From: Bin55 sp965205965
GTDB lineage: Bacteria; Pseudomonadota; Gammaproteobacteria; Pseudomonadales; Azotimanducaceae
Reading direction: 5' to 3'
DNA length: 64,000 nt
NCBI GenBank assembly: GCA_965205965.1
Contig: CBDBHT010000006.1
Span: 248,001-312,000 of the forward strand
This document shows positions 18,664 to 29,252 of this stretch, piece after piece (position 1 is the first letter of the stretch; each line of letters begins with the position of its first letter). The translations under genes and the position numbers were made by a program. Under the pieces are notes generated by a model. It ran no database searches. It worked only from the letters and a program-made list of their open reading frames with translations, and was not told the DNA's origin.

Positions 18664-19711
18664 TTCTTACCAAACGGAGCGTCGAGTAGTTAGAGCCTCG
18701 AAAACACGAATTTACAATAACACGTACGTGTATCTACAATCATTAAATCACTCACCCCATGGTCAATTTTTAGCTCAACGACGTTTCAGCAAGAAGTATC
18801 CATGCCTTTAAGGTTAGTCGTGCTTATGCCCGAGACGGAACGAATTATTCGCTTGTGTCGATTTGCACTGTTGTTTGTTCGTGATCAATTAAACTCGACA
18901 TGTGGTTCTCGTATCCGGAGAGTGCCGCCGGAGACAGTTTTGGAGAACCAAATCGCATAAGTGCGGACCAATAGGATTTGAAAACACCCGTTGTTCCTGA
19001 TAAAAATTGGTTTGTCACTTCTATTCTCCTCACATGAGATACTAGGAGGCTATTGCTAATTAAGAACTAACCCGTAGTCCTGTTGCATATTTCGACAAAA
19101 AATGTGAGAATAAGTTTCGTGTTTTCAAGTTTACCTTTCTGTAGGCAAGTGCATGTCGCCGTTATAAGAGAACAGGATATTTAAGCCATCTTGCTCGACA
19201 ATCACACTAAATTTATGAATATCTAACTCTATTTTCAGCATATTTAGTAGAGAGTCCTATTTTTGAGTATGGATGCTGATCCGCAAGGGGTGCACTGGTA
19301 GATCCAAAACATGCCAACTGGTGCGCTGCTATGCCTGCCCTACACTATTCTACTGCTTGATATCAGTAGCAAATAAAGATTAAGTTATGTCCACGAAGTT
19401 AGCACTTCTACTGACACCACTGGCTCTGTAGGTTTGTATGATTTTGTCTAGAAAGTCCTTTACGCCAAAATGTAGTCTATGACTAAATTTCAAAAAATGA
19501 CTTGCAAATAGGGTGTAGTGTAGTTAGATCTTCCCACCATTCCTAACGGAAGTTCCATGATTGAGTCAGCTATTGTATTCTATCGATAATCAGGAAAATA
19601 CCAATCTCCGGGTGGTAAAAAAACCTGCGTTGTACTGGGAACGGCTTATTCTGGGACATAGTTCTCCGCCAGTTTCAGAGCACATTTCTGTAGCGGTGTT
19701 GGCTCGGCTAG
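18664..19711. other. Intergenic, about 1 kb, nearly featureless
   Basis: No recognisable gene. The only frame worth naming is on the minus strand at 18845-19033 (62 codons from GTG, or from GTG 19018 behind GAGGAG), starting VTNQFLSGTTGVFKSYWSAL; it has a good ribosome-binding site but no known family, and its reality is uncertain. Confidence 0.4.
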
Positions 19712-20885
19712 GGAAGGTCTGAACAAGCTCGTTCAAGACCGGGAAATTGCTGATAGAGGCTGAGAATCTATCCGATGGGGCGTTTTGGCTGTGCCCTATC
19801 GCCTCTGGAGCTCGATTTCCTCCCGATTTCATCGCCTGACGCGATCTGCAGGCGGATTCATCCCGCGTCAGGTCGCTACGCGGCGGCCCGCAATCAGCAG
19901 ATTAGTGAACCCCAGCAGCAACGCCAGCCGTTGCGTGTTTTTGGCCAGACCCCGATAGCGCACCTTGGCGTATCCGAAGTGCCGCTTCACGTACAGGAAC
20001 GGATGCTCCACTTTGGCACGCACTGAGGCCTTGCACTTCTCTCGCATCCTCGCAGGGTCGTCCGGTGCCAGTCGGCGGCGCACACCCGGACGCATCGCCA
20101 CCTGCCAGGCTACCTTCGATCCCTGGAACTCCGGACGTTTGTCGATGCCTCGATATCCTGCATCGCCCCAAACCGTCGTCTCGCCTCCGTGTAACAGCCG
20201 GTGTGCCTGAGCCAGATCCGACGCATGGGCCCGCCGTGGTGGCCACACTATGTGCCAGACCCGATGTCGCATCCACACCGATATGCGCCTTCATGCCGAA
20301 ATGCCACTGGTTGCCTTTCTTTGCCTGATGCATCTCCGGATCCCGCTCCTGCCGCCGGTTCTTCGTTGACGATGGTGCCTCGATCAGGGTCGCATCCACG
20401 ATCGTTCCCTGCTTCATGCGATGACCACAGGATGCCAGATGCGCGTTGATGGCTCCGAACAACCCCGCGCCCAGATCATGCTTCTCCAGCAAGTGCCGGA
20501 AGTTCAGGATCGTCGTCTCATCCGGCAGCGCATCCGTCAGTCGCAATCCCACAAACCGACGCACGGACTCCGCCTCGTAGAGCAGATCCTCCATCCCCGG
20601 ATCACTCAGGTTATAGAACAACTGCACGCAATGAACCCGCAGCATCACGCCCAGCGGGTACGGCTGCCGACCACAGCCGGCCTTCGGATAGAACGGCTCG
20701 ATCCGACCTTCCAGTCGTTCCCAGGGGATCAGTTGTTCCATTCGCTCCAGAAAGAGCTCCCGCCGTGTGCGACGCTTCTTCCGATCGTATTCCAACTCCG
20801 CAAAGGTCAATTGCCCCATAACGGATCTATCCCATGCTTGAAGATTTTACCCATTATGCCAGATGTCGACTTATTCAGACCTTCC
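19712..20885 (-). mobile_element. IS5-family insertion sequence, complete ends (1174 bp)
   Basis: Ends GGAAGGTCTGAACAAG and (inverted) GGAAGGTCTGAATAAG are typical of the IS5 subgroup. It is flanked by a CTAG duplication (19708-19711 and 20886-20889), fitting the family's 4-bp target. It carries one transposase gene on the minus strand, which is frameshifted. Confidence 0.9.
19868..20819 (-). pseudogene. IS5 transposase, frameshifted
   Basis: Starts MGQLTFAELEYDRKKRRTRR and runs through the DDE N-terminal region (LPDETTILNFRHLLEKHDLG, IVDATLIEAPSS, WHFGMKAHIGVD). At about 20225 an extra G in the run GGCGGGCCC shifts the frame. The other frame continues HASDLAQAHRLL, VWGDAGYRGIDKR (second Asp region) and HPFLYVKRHFGYAKVRYRGL (Glu region) to the stop. 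IS5 transposases are normally a single frame, so this copy is probably inactive. Confidence 0.85.
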
Positions 20886-20900
20886 CTAGGCGGGTCCACC

Positions 20901-21360
20901 CTGCCGATTACACATATCTCCCGCTTGACTTCTATTTGTCGGATCGCAACATTTTATAGACGTAGTCGGGTCCTTTCTGCTGGGCGAGGCGGATGAGTCG
21001 CTGGTAGGTATCGGCCTGATGCATCAAGGCTGTGTATCCCTTCCAGATCGCCTCGTACCCGGGCGGGCTCGCTGCGGCGGTGACCGCCGCCGGCTGCCCA
21101 GGATCTCGGGCAGACCCATGCGCCACGCCACAGTTAATGCAGCTTCGACATGACCGCAGGGCGGAGACGAGATCCACTCGCCCGATTTTCGCGGCCGGCA
21201 CCAACGGCTCGTCGCGCAGCACACGGCGCAGGCGGTCAATCTTGTCCGCCAGCACCAGCACCCAGGGCCTGAGATTGGCAAGGGTGTGCTTACACGATAC
21301 GGCGACCTTCGCACCGGCCTTCACGAAGAAGAATGGTAGGGCGCGCGTTGCGTGCAATTG
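20901..21360 (-). pseudogene. IS50-like (IS4 family) transposase C-terminal remnant
   Basis: The left edge is the terminus CTGCCGATTACACATATC. The minus strand encodes the transposase end: PPGYEAIWKGYTALMHQADT, then YQRLIRLAQQKGPDYVYK. This matches the shape of Tn5-type C-termini (PPG-x-W-GW). Upstream the frame decays (LADKIDRLRRVLRDEPLVPA) and there is no other end. Abuts the IS5 element. Confidence 0.55.
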
Positions 21361-21790
21361 GGGACGGTTTCGACGTACATGGGCGTTGCCATTTCACTGA
21401 GGCATGGGAACAAATCGTATCTTTTTAGGAGTTTTCCGGTCTTTTGCATCGAAAAAATCAAGCCAAATCCATGATCTGAATAAATGCGACGCAGAAAAAA
21501 CGTTCAGGATCTTCCGTCCTAAGAGTAATGGGACGAAGTAGGTAAGATCAACTATATCGAAATTCATATCGCACAGAGTGTGTAACTATCACCTTGAAAT
21601 ATCATACGATATGATCTATTAGTTCTCCCGATTACTGAAGATTCTTAACGACAGTCACCGTCTGCCGTTGAATAGGAAATCTATACTCGCCAATTTATCG
21701 ATTGATCAAATCAGCTCACGTACCATAAAACACACCGGGGACAAATTAGTTCCAGAGCATCTACTCATGAGAGATGTCAATGAGACCCGG
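21361..21790. other. Intergenic, nothing recognised
   Basis: AT-rich spacer between IS debris and the TonB receptor 3' end. No repeat or coding frame seen. Confidence 0.4.
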
Positions 21791-24082
21791 CTAGAACTCA
21801 GTACCGCAACTAATCATAAATTGTCGCGGTGCAATTAACTCATCCGAAGTCGAGCCGAGCCCAAACGCATCTGTAAACCGTGCATTTATCCCATCTTTAT
21901 CGGTTGCATTGAACAGCATCACTGAGATGAACGATGACGAACCATGAGGTATTAAACGGGTTGTGAAATTTAATGTGTCGTAACTTTCTACAAAATCCGT
22001 GCTAGGGTTGTTAAACGATCGATGATGAAATTCTCCTCGGAAAGCGTATTGCACACTCCCCCTAAATTCACCCCAATCAGCGATCTCATGACCGTACCCT
22101 AGCGAAATATTCATCGTAAACCGTGGTACCTTGGCGAGATGATTGCCTTTGAGGTTTTGGATTGTGCTAGCTCGCGCCCTTTGAATCTCTGGGCCAAATA
22201 AGGGGAACCCTTCGCGTAGTAGCATATTAGTTATCGCGTCCGAGACAACATTATCAAGTGCGAAATGATCCTTCGAAATTTCTGTGTCTAACCACGCCAT
22301 CTTGACGTCTAGATCCACTCTATTACCAAGAAAGGCAAGAGTTTCGATCTCAATTCCCTTGATCTCGGATTCCGGTACGTTGGCCACTCCTCCTTCAAAA
22401 ACTTCTGGATCAGTTGCTTGATATTGTAAATTTTTATAGATGTACGTAAAAACTGCACCATTTACTCGCATTCTGCCTCGCACGAGGTCGGCCTTTAATC
22501 CGAGTTCAAAAACACCGACGATCTCAGCATCATAAGTTGGAAGCACAAGGATGGGCGCAATAACTGCTTCTCGTCCGTACGTCAGATTACTGCCACCTGG
22601 CTTAAATCCGTGTGTATACGATCCATACAGCATTGAGACGTCGCTAAGGTCATACTCTACTGCCAAACGACCAGTCATTTTCATGTTTGAGTTCGCAAGA
22701 AAGTCCGTGCCAGCTCGAGCATGAAAATTCATGACCACACTATCCACTTGGTCGTCGGTATAGCGAAAACCAGTAATGAAACGTGTATCCGTTAGTAATT
22801 CGTATTCTAGTTGAAAATAAAATGAGGCCGAATTGCGTTCTATCGTTCCATCGGAGATGAATCCGTAGTCTCCCATTTCGAAATTCTTTATTTGGTCTTC
22901 CGATACAGGATCAAACGTACCGTCGGAAGCAAGATCAATATATTCACGAAACACCAGATCTACGGAAGTATCCAAATAGAAAATCCCTGCAACCCAATCC
23001 ACCTTCTCATAGCTAGATTCGTCGGAAACCAGTTGGACCTCATGAGTAATGGTTTTCAAGTCGTCGTCCTCCGGTGCGACAATGCTTGGGACTGGAGCCA
23101 ACGGCCCTAGACTTTCTAGATCACTGCGATCATTGTCTCGCTCCACGAAGATCGAATCGTTCTGGTAGCTAGTAAGTGACTTCAAAAGAAACGACGAAAA
23201 ATCCCAATCCAATACAACACTATAGAGTCGTGACTTCAACGCGTATTTGGATAAAGAATCTTGCGCGAGTTTTCGAGGATCTCTAGTGGTATCCACGATG
23301 CTTTTCTGAGCAGATCCGTTGATTTCTTCGTTGAAATACTGAGCCATGAAATGTACATCTAAAGTAGAAGTCACCTCCCACAGAGATTTAAACCGCACCG
23401 AAAGGCGGTCGGCATCGTCTAGCTTCTGACTTAGAGTCACATTTTCGCTAAAGCCCTCATGTCTATTCGAAGATGCAGAAGCTCGTATCGCAAAAGTACG
23501 ACTCATTGGAACATTCATGGTAGCCTGCAACTTGAGCAGATCATAATTACCAATAGTTGTCGCTACTGATCCGAAAAGTTGATCGAAGGTAGGTGCAGCA
23601 GTGGTTACGTTAATTGCACCCCCTGCAGAGTTCTGCCCAAATAACGTACCTTGAGGGCCACGAATTACTTCGATGCGCTCTAGGTCCAGAAAGTCGGTTT
23701 GAAGAGAGAACGGTGAGGCAATGTAGATGCCGTCAAGATGATACGAAACGGAAGGATTCGCGACTATGTTTTGATTTGCTTCATGACCAACACCACGAAT
23801 GGAGATTACTGTCCTAAAACCCTCGTTCTTAGCAATATTAACGCCGGGAGCGAGGGTATTAAGGTCTACGAATGAATCTAGATTTCGTTCCGCTAATTCT
23901 GAACTATCAACCACGCTTACTGCCTGTGACAACTCTTGCAGGCTCTCGCTACGTTTTTCGGCAGTAACGACAACCTCCTCAAGGGTAGAGATTCTCTCGC
24001 TATCTCTCCCTCCAAATACCGACACAGCACTTATTGTTAAGATAACTAAGTAAACCGTAACTGAGTATTTACGTTTACGCAT
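21791..24082 (-). CDS. TonB-dependent receptor
   Basis: 763-aa outer-membrane receptor. Signal peptide (VYLVILTISAVSVFG), then TonB box region LEEVVVTAEKR, plug domain (SVVDSSELAERNLDSFVDLN, VISIRGVG, LERIEVIRGPQGTLFGQNSA, GGAINVTT) and a 22-strand barrel ending in an aromatic-terminal strand (MISCGTEF). Motif content places it with the FecA/IroN-like 'iron complex receptor' group common in marine proteobacteria; the ligand cannot be deduced. No FecR or sigma factor gene adjoins it. The PD40-amidohydrolase 4.4 kb away on the same strand may be functionally related, though IS elements separate them. Confidence 0.92.
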   Translation of the reverse strand: MRKRKYSVTVYLVILTISAVSVFGGRDSERISTLEEVVVTAEKRSESLQELSQAVSVVDSSELAERNLDSFVDLNTLAPGVNIAKNEGFRTVISIRGVGHEANQNIVANPSVSYHLDGIYIASPFSLQTDFLDLERIEVIRGPQGTLFGQNSAGGAINVTTAAPTFDQLFGSVATTIGNYDLLKLQATMNVPMSRTFAIRASASSNRHEGFSENVTLSQKLDDADRLSVRFKSLWEVTSTLDVHFMAQYFNEEINGSAQKSIVDTTRDPRKLAQDSLSKYALKSRLYSVVLDWDFSSFLLKSLTSYQNDSIFVERDNDRSDLESLGPLAPVPSIVAPEDDDLKTITHEVQLVSDESSYEKVDWVAGIFYLDTSVDLVFREYIDLASDGTFDPVSEDQIKNFEMGDYGFISDGTIERNSASFYFQLEYELLTDTRFITGFRYTDDQVDSVVMNFHARAGTDFLANSNMKMTGRLAVEYDLSDVSMLYGSYTHGFKPGGSNLTYGREAVIAPILVLPTYDAEIVGVFELGLKADLVRGRMRVNGAVFTYIYKNLQYQATDPEVFEGGVANVPESEIKGIEIETLAFLGNRVDLDVKMAWLDTEISKDHFALDNVVSDAITNMLLREGFPLFGPEIQRARASTIQNLKGNHLAKVPRFTMNISLGYGHEIADWGEFRGSVQYAFRGEFHHRSFNNPSTDFVESYDTLNFTTRLIPHGSSSFISVMLFNATDKDGINARFTDAFGLGSTSDELIAPRQFMISCGTEF

Positions 24083-24476
24083 CGGGAATCCACCGCTACC
24101 TAGGAAATATCAAAACTCCCCTATTACTTATATTATTAGAATCGAATCGGCAAGAAGTATATCCAACTCGATGCAGAAATACAAATATTGTGAAACAGCG
24201 CCGTACGCACAAGAAACCTGCGATCTACTTCGTCAGAAAGATGACGTTTTCGTTTTCTACTTCTTCCAAGCCCGAGAAAATAGCGAAAGCGTGTCGGGAA
24301 TTGCAACTCGAGTTGTGGATTGAAGTAATTTCAATGCGGTACGGAGTTGTAAGATGGCGTTATTTAACAACGAATAAGATGCCGCCGTTTGATTAGCAAT
24401 CTTGTAACGAAACGCTTCAAGTGTTACCGGCTCATTACAAGTGCATAGGTCTCGCTTGGTAGGGCTTCTAGCAGCT
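24083..24476. other. Upstream region of the TonB receptor
   Basis: Presumed promoter region for the receptor. A 68-codon plus-strand frame here has no recognisable features and I do not call it. Confidence 0.4.
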
Positions 24477-24586
24477 GGACACCTCTATTAACCTGCAGAC
24501 TTGTTATGATCTGAAAGAGATATTTATTAAAATCAAATATTCATACAGGGCATGATTCGTCAAAATAGCAATAAATAGAGGTGTCC
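24477..24586 (-). mobile_element. MITE family B, copy 3 (110 bp)
   Basis: The best-preserved copy: perfect terminal inverted repeat GGACACCTCTATT at both ends, left arm continuing AACCTGCAGAC and right arm (inverted) TATTGCTATTTTGACGAATC. Orientation is opposite to copies 1 and 2. Non-coding. Confidence 0.8.
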
Positions 24587-24594
24587 ACAGGTAC

Positions 24595-25300
24595 GCATGC
24601 GAGCCCGGCTGGACCGCGATCAGATAACGTATGTCCAACTCCTGACACTGCTGCAGATGCGGCCCGGTCTGCCGATTACACATAAGTACAGCTTGACTTC
24701 ATATAGTGGCCGCTGCTGACCAGCCTGGCGATTGGCCGCACTCACCCGCTTGGGACGCGACCCCTCGGAACTGCCCGCCGAGACGATGCTCACCGACATC
24801 AAACTCACCGTGTTGCGAGACTTGGCCTTGGATGACCCACGCAGCCCGTCACCCAACGATCTCGGCAAGGCACTCCCTCCTGGCCATCGCCAATGCTGGG
24901 CGGCTTCCAGAACCGTCGCCGCAGGCAGCCGATCACCCTCCCGGATACGAGACGATCTGGAAGGGATACGTGACCTTGATGCACCAGTCCGACGCCTACC
25001 AGCGACTCATCCACCTCGCCTAGGAGCAAGGTCCCGACTACGTCTATAAGCTTGCAGCGACCCGATAAATGAAGTCAAGCGAGAGATGTGTGTAATCGGT
25101 AGGGCCCGGTCGCCGCCAACGCATCCCCTGCAATACCACCATCTTCAGGTGCGGATGTGCACGCCGCACCGCCGCGCCGGCAATCAATGGCATTCGGATT
25201 AGCGGAAAGGGATCCTGGTCTTTGAGGATGTCGTGTAACCGGTTGATATACGGAAAGATATTCGGTTCCTTTGGGATTCTTCAAAAAAATACTTACGTTT
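24595..25300 (-). pseudogene. DDE transposase fragment (ISNCY-like), interrupted
   Basis: Reading the minus strand and skipping the 434-bp insert at 24669-25102, the two sides join: LIAGAAVRRAHPHLKMVVLQ on one side and TGPHLQQCQELDIRYLIAVQ, PGSHAY on the other. This is the pattern of a DDE-transposase segment (HPHLK---V-DAL-S-APHI--L-ELDMR-ILGVKPGDHA). Frames are broken. A separate upstream piece of the same family (PEPVLKSDGATKNDCERQAG) sits at about 28255-28340. Confidence 0.55.
24669..25102 (+). mobile_element. IS50-like deletion derivative, 434 bp, with target duplication
   Basis: Ends CTGCCGATTACACA and (inverted) CTACCGATTACACA, each followed after a few bases by GCTTGACTTCAT. Flanked by direct repeats GGCCCGGT at 24661-24668 and 25103-25110. 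The plus strand encodes only the C-terminal transposase part (ELPAETMLTDIKLTVLRDLA, PPGYETIWKGYVTLMHQSDA, YQRLIHLA, stop, EQGPDYVYK). The catalytic core is missing, so it would need a transposase in trans. Confidence 0.75.
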
Positions 25301-25351
25301 CAGCATGGGTTATGGCAATCTACGCTTAGTTAGATTATCTCTGGTGCCAAC
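25103..25351. other. Fragment of disrupted transposase and left flank of the IS4 element
   Basis: Contains the rest of the DDE fragment described at 24595-25300 and, towards 25320, the probable left end of the DUF4338-IS4 element. No inverted terminus could be matched with confidence. Confidence 0.4.
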
Positions 25352-28165
25352 GTGATGGATTCCCGAATCGAGAACCTGAAGTCGACCACCTTCTGTGGCA
25401 CGCGGCTGACCCGCCGTCAGATTGCGGACCTTCAGAAGACGGTGAAAATGTTTCCGGCACTGAGCCGCCATGAGCTGGCTGCCACCCTGTGCACTCATCT
25501 GGGCTGGTTCACGCCGAAGGGTCGGGATCGACTGGGGTCCTGTCTGCGGATGCTGGAGCAGCTGGAGGCCGGCGGCATCGTGTCGCTGCCGGCGAAGCGA
25601 CCGGGATCGAGAACGGGAACCGGGGGTCGGAGACCGCGGCATACGAGTCGCTCGGATCCGGGCTCCGCCATAGAGTGCGGGTTGCAGGAGCTGATGCCGC
25701 TGGAACTGGAGGTTGTGGCGGAGGGAGAGGCCGTTGAGGAATGGAAGGAATTGGTGGATCGGCATCATGAGCTGGGTTACCGGCATCCGTTCGGTTGTTT
25801 CCTGCGCTACTGGCTGCGGGATCGTCGGGGTCGCAAGCTGGGCTGTCTGCTGTTTGAGGCGGGCACGACCCGGCTTCCCTGTCGTGACGCCTGGATTGGC
25901 TGGCGGGATCGGGATCGGGCGAAGCGGCTGAAGGGGGTGGTGAACAACTCCCGGTTCCTGATCTTTCCTTGGGTTCGGGTTCCGTATCTGGCCTCGAAGG
26001 CCCTGTCGATGGCGGTTCGGCGGCTGCCCGGGGGACTGGAAGGAGCGGCACGGCCTGGAGCCGGTACTGGCGGAGACCTTTGTGGATCCGGCGAAGTACC
26101 GGGGGACCTGCTACCGTGCGGCCAACTGGCAGTGCATTGGTCGGACGAAGGGACGCAAGGCGAATGCATCGGAGGCAGGCAGGACTCCGAAGGACGTTTA
26201 CCTGTATCCGCTGACGAAAGACTGGAAGCAGGTGCTGCTGACCGGCTCCCGTCGATCCGGACGCCGTTCCCGCAGGTCGCCGGCAACAGTCTTGGCTCCG
26301 GAGGATACGTTTGTCCGGCTCTGGAGCGGCATCGTCGAGACGCTCGTGGGTGTCGCCAACCGGCATGACCGGCTCTGGCAGCGGCGGCGGCGCGTGCTGA
26401 ACACGCTGGTGGTCGTGCTGTTCGTTTTCCGGCTGGTGTTCTCGAAGGGGCGTCCGGGATATGCGACCACGCTGGCCGAACTGTGGGGGCAGTGCCGGAC
26501 GATGGGGATCGAACTGCCACAGCCGGCTCCGGTGTCGCCGTCCTCCATCTGCAGTGCCCGGGCCAGGCTGGACGAGCAGCTGTTCAAGACCTTGCACCAG
26601 GAAATCCTCAAGGTGGTTTTCGACGCCGAGGCACGACCCCGGCACGCACGGAAAGTCCGACCCGACACGGATCGGCGGTGGCAGGGGCATCGGGTGTTTG
26701 CGGTCGATGGAACCTACCTGAACCTGCCGCGGTAGACGGTGCCCATTATCCGCGCGGACTGTATCGGTGCATGAACTTCGGCTGGCATGGGACGCCGGTA
26801 GACGGTCTATGACCGGGGGCTACCCTATGAGATGCTGCACGCGCATGCGATCCGGGGACTGCACGCGGTGTTCCGGATGAAACGGAAAACCGGTATCGAT
26901 GTCGACCGCTTCATCCACGGCGGCCGCCGGGATACGGTCATCGAGGTCGTTCCCCGCCAAGGCACGCTGACCCGACTACGCCGCAGGAACCCCGGAGCCG
27001 CCTTCGGCCCGCACCGCTTGCGGCTGGTGAAATATGCCGTGGGCGATACCGTCTTCATCCTGGGCACGACCCTGCTGGACCGGGACCAGTATTCCATCGA
27101 GCAGCTATCGGATCTGTATCACGCGAGATGGGGCATCGAGGAACGGTTGTGTATAAATTTGTCTGCAAAAACGAAAAACGGGCTGTAACGACAGACGAAT
27201 GGTTAGAATCTGATGTTTCATCGGGAATGTGGAGATGCCTGGACGCAATCCCGCATCCAGGCGCGAATCATTCATGACACAATTTATTGAAAAGGAGCAA
27301 GAAATGATTCGGAAAGATTATACGCACAATGCCACGAAGAAGTCGGCATGCCATCATCTGGCGGACGATGAGGAGTTTGTGAGGCGGCTGGTGCAAGAGA
27401 CGCTCAACCTGGAGAGTGAGATGCTGCACGCGCATGCGATCCCGGGACTGCACGCGGTGTTCCGGATGAGAACGAGAAAACCGGTATCGATGTCGACCGC
27501 TTCATCCACGGCGGCCGCCGGGATACGATCTGGATCGAGGTCGTTCCCCGCCAACGCACGTCTGATTCCTCCGACTACGTGGCCTGCGGGGAGTCGCCGC
27601 AGGAACCCCGGAGCCGCCTTCGGCCCACACCGCTTGCGGCTGGTGAAATATGCCGTGGGCGATACCGTCTTCATCCTGGGCACGACCCTGCTGGACCGGG
27701 ACCAGTATTCCATCGAGCAGCTGTCGGATCTGTATCACGCGAGATGTGGTCTGGGGCATCGAGGAACTGTACAAGGTATCCAAACGGCTGATGGAGGTTG
27801 AGGACTTTCATGGGCAAAGCGCGCGCGGAGTGAAACAGGAACTGTATGCATGCTTCACCCTGATTACCATGACCCGGCTGTTCGCCAACCATGGTGAGGA
27901 TCATGTGAACGGGGGGCTGCCGAACGACGGCAAGCCGCTGATGCAGACGAATTTCAAGCACGGACTTGCGGCGGTGGCGGCCAACATCGAGAGCCTGCTA
28001 CTTCAGCATGCATCCGCCCTCCGGGAAACCGTGACTCGTATTGTCGGCGAGATCGTCCGGTGTCGGCAGCGGCTTCGTCCGGGTAGGGGTCCTATGAACG
28101 CCGATCCCGAAAACCGGTCGGAAAGTGGCAGCGAGGAAGAGGAGCACCGGCACCGGCAACTCGCT
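25352..28165 (+). pseudogene. DUF4338 (DruA-like)-IS4 transposase fusion, broken
   Basis: One long coding region, now in pieces. Residues 1 to about 300 (25352-26215) are a DUF4338 domain: ELVDRHHELGYRHPFGCFLR, RDAWIGWRDRDRAKRL, VVNNSRFLIFPWVRVPYLAS, and after a frameshift near 26040 DPAKYRGTCYRAANWQCIGR and KDVYLYPL. DUF4338 is the domain of Druantia DruA. It continues without a gap into an IS4-type DDE transposase: SPSSICSARARLDEQLFK, VFAVDGTYLNLPR, a stop, AVFRMK, FGPHRLRLVKYAVGDTVFIL, YSIEQLSDLYHARWGIEE, YKVSKRLMEVEDFHGQSARG, ending at about 28165 in frame KPVGKWQRGRGAPAPATR. A 310-bp part is present twice (26829-27140 and 27418-27760) around inserted IS256 sequence. Confidence 0.7.
27143..27417 (+). 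mobile_element. IS256-family 5' fragment inside the IS4 remnant
   Basis: Interrupts the IS4 frame after HARWGIEE. Starts TGTGTATAAATTTGTCTGC, which resembles an IS256 end. From about 27304 it encodes the start of a Mutator-type transposase (MIRKDYTHNATKK, then LADDEEFVRRLVQETLNLE). It then joins back to a repeat of the IS4 sequence, so the insertion was followed by loss of the rest and a partial duplication. Confidence 0.55.
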
Positions 28166-28255
28166 AACGGAATAAAAAATCAGCGGATAACCAAGGCCCA
28201 AGACCGAATCCTTAACCGAATGGCAAAATTCACTAAACGAATGCCATTGCGCCGG
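28166..28255 (+). repeat. 3' terminal segment of the DUF4338-IS4 element
   Basis: Non-coding AT-rich tail (CGGAATAAAAAATCAGCGG onward) repeated, inverted, at 1747-1856. Ends near AATGCCATTG, after which IS3-family sequence begins. Confidence 0.6.
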
Positions 28256-28925
28256 CAATAGGCGGCTGCCCGCCTGCCGCTCGCAGTCGTTCTTGGTCGC
28301 TCCATCGGACTTCAGGACCGGTTCCGGCACCAGCGGAACGACGACCGATGGCAACGGATGGACCGGTTCCAGACCCAGTTCCTGCATCAGCCGGCGAAGG
28401 TAGCGGACCCCGACCTCGCAATTCAACCTGCACCCAACGCTTGCCGTAGTACGGATGGCGTTCGTAGACCTCGCCGATTGCAACGCGCAGTGACGGTTCC
28501 GTTACCGGCCGCGGTCGTCGCCTGCGATCATCCGTTGAACGACCCACCGACTAGCAACTCGCACTGCCGTTGCACGCTCAGATTCGCCCCGGCCTCAATT
28601 ATCGCCGTTCGCTCGGATCTAGCCAGAGTGCCAGCTTTTCCTGCAGAAAGTCGCGCTCCATGGTCAACTGCCCGATCTTGCAATGCAGCGCATCCGGCTC
28701 CGACGACGGCACCGAAGTCTTGCCCTTGCGCTCGAACACCGCGGCACCCTCGTCCAACAACTGCCTCTTCCACTGCTGGATCTGCGCGCGCCCACCGCCT
28801 GCAACTCGAACCGCGACGACAACTCCGTCATCGTCCGTTCGCCTTTCAGTGCTTCAATCGCCACCTTGAACTTGAACGCCGGCGAATGCCGTCGTCGGGG
28901 ACCTTCCTCCATCGTTCTCATACTC
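28256..28925 (-). pseudogene. IS3-family remnant (orfA + 5' part of orfB)
   Basis: On the minus strand orfA starts at 28921 or 28912 (EEGPRRRHSPAFKFKVAIEA, LKGERTMTELSSRFELQ) and changes frame to IQQWKRQLLDEGAAVFE and QLTMERDFLQEKLALW. OrfB follows in pieces: EPSLRVAIGEVYERHPYYGK, RWVQVELRGRG, VRYLRRLMQELGLEPVHP. At about 28340 it fuses to a foreign DDE piece (PEPVLKSDGATKNDCERQAG) that belongs to the family at 24595-25300. No catalytic core remains. Confidence 0.7.
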
Positions 28926-29148
28926 CCTCTCTCGTGTCATCAAGAACCGAGAGATGTAGCTGAAACTACCCTGCAAAACTGTCCCATTTCCCCGCACCAC
29001 TTCTGATAAAATCATTAAAGTTCATGCTAAAGTCTAGATAATGAAGGAGCGGTTCGATAGCCCGGATAAATTCATCAACTTAAAATTAAGTTATTCAATA
29101 ATTCGATGTAAGGCCTTATAATCGCTGGTTAAGTGTGATGTGTATTAT
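28926..29148. other. Intergenic, IS3 left edge
   Basis: Holds the presumed IS3 terminus; no gene. Confidence 0.35.
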
Positions 29149-29252
29149 GGGCATCTCTATCGTTATTCGATGTAAATCATCCTTACATCATGAGGAATCA
29201 TACACTTATATCGAATATGATTCCTCAAAATGCAATAATATAGAGGTGCCCT
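29149..29252 (+). mobile_element. MITE family B, copy 4 (104 bp)
   Basis: Ends GGGCATCTCTAT and (inverted) GGGCACCTCTAT; the interior forms a long imperfect palindrome around AGGAATC...GATTCCT. Diverged from the other copies. It lies about 155 bp upstream of a TonB receptor start and could affect its promoter. Confidence 0.6.

Noticed and set aside
24190..24396. 68-codon plus-strand frame upstream of the TonB receptor
   Set aside because: Basic, low-complexity composition, no ribosome-binding site, sits in a promoter region.
25509..26690. Long minus-strand frame (393 codons, Pro/Arg rich)
   Set aside because: Antisense shadow of the DUF4338-IS4 coding region.
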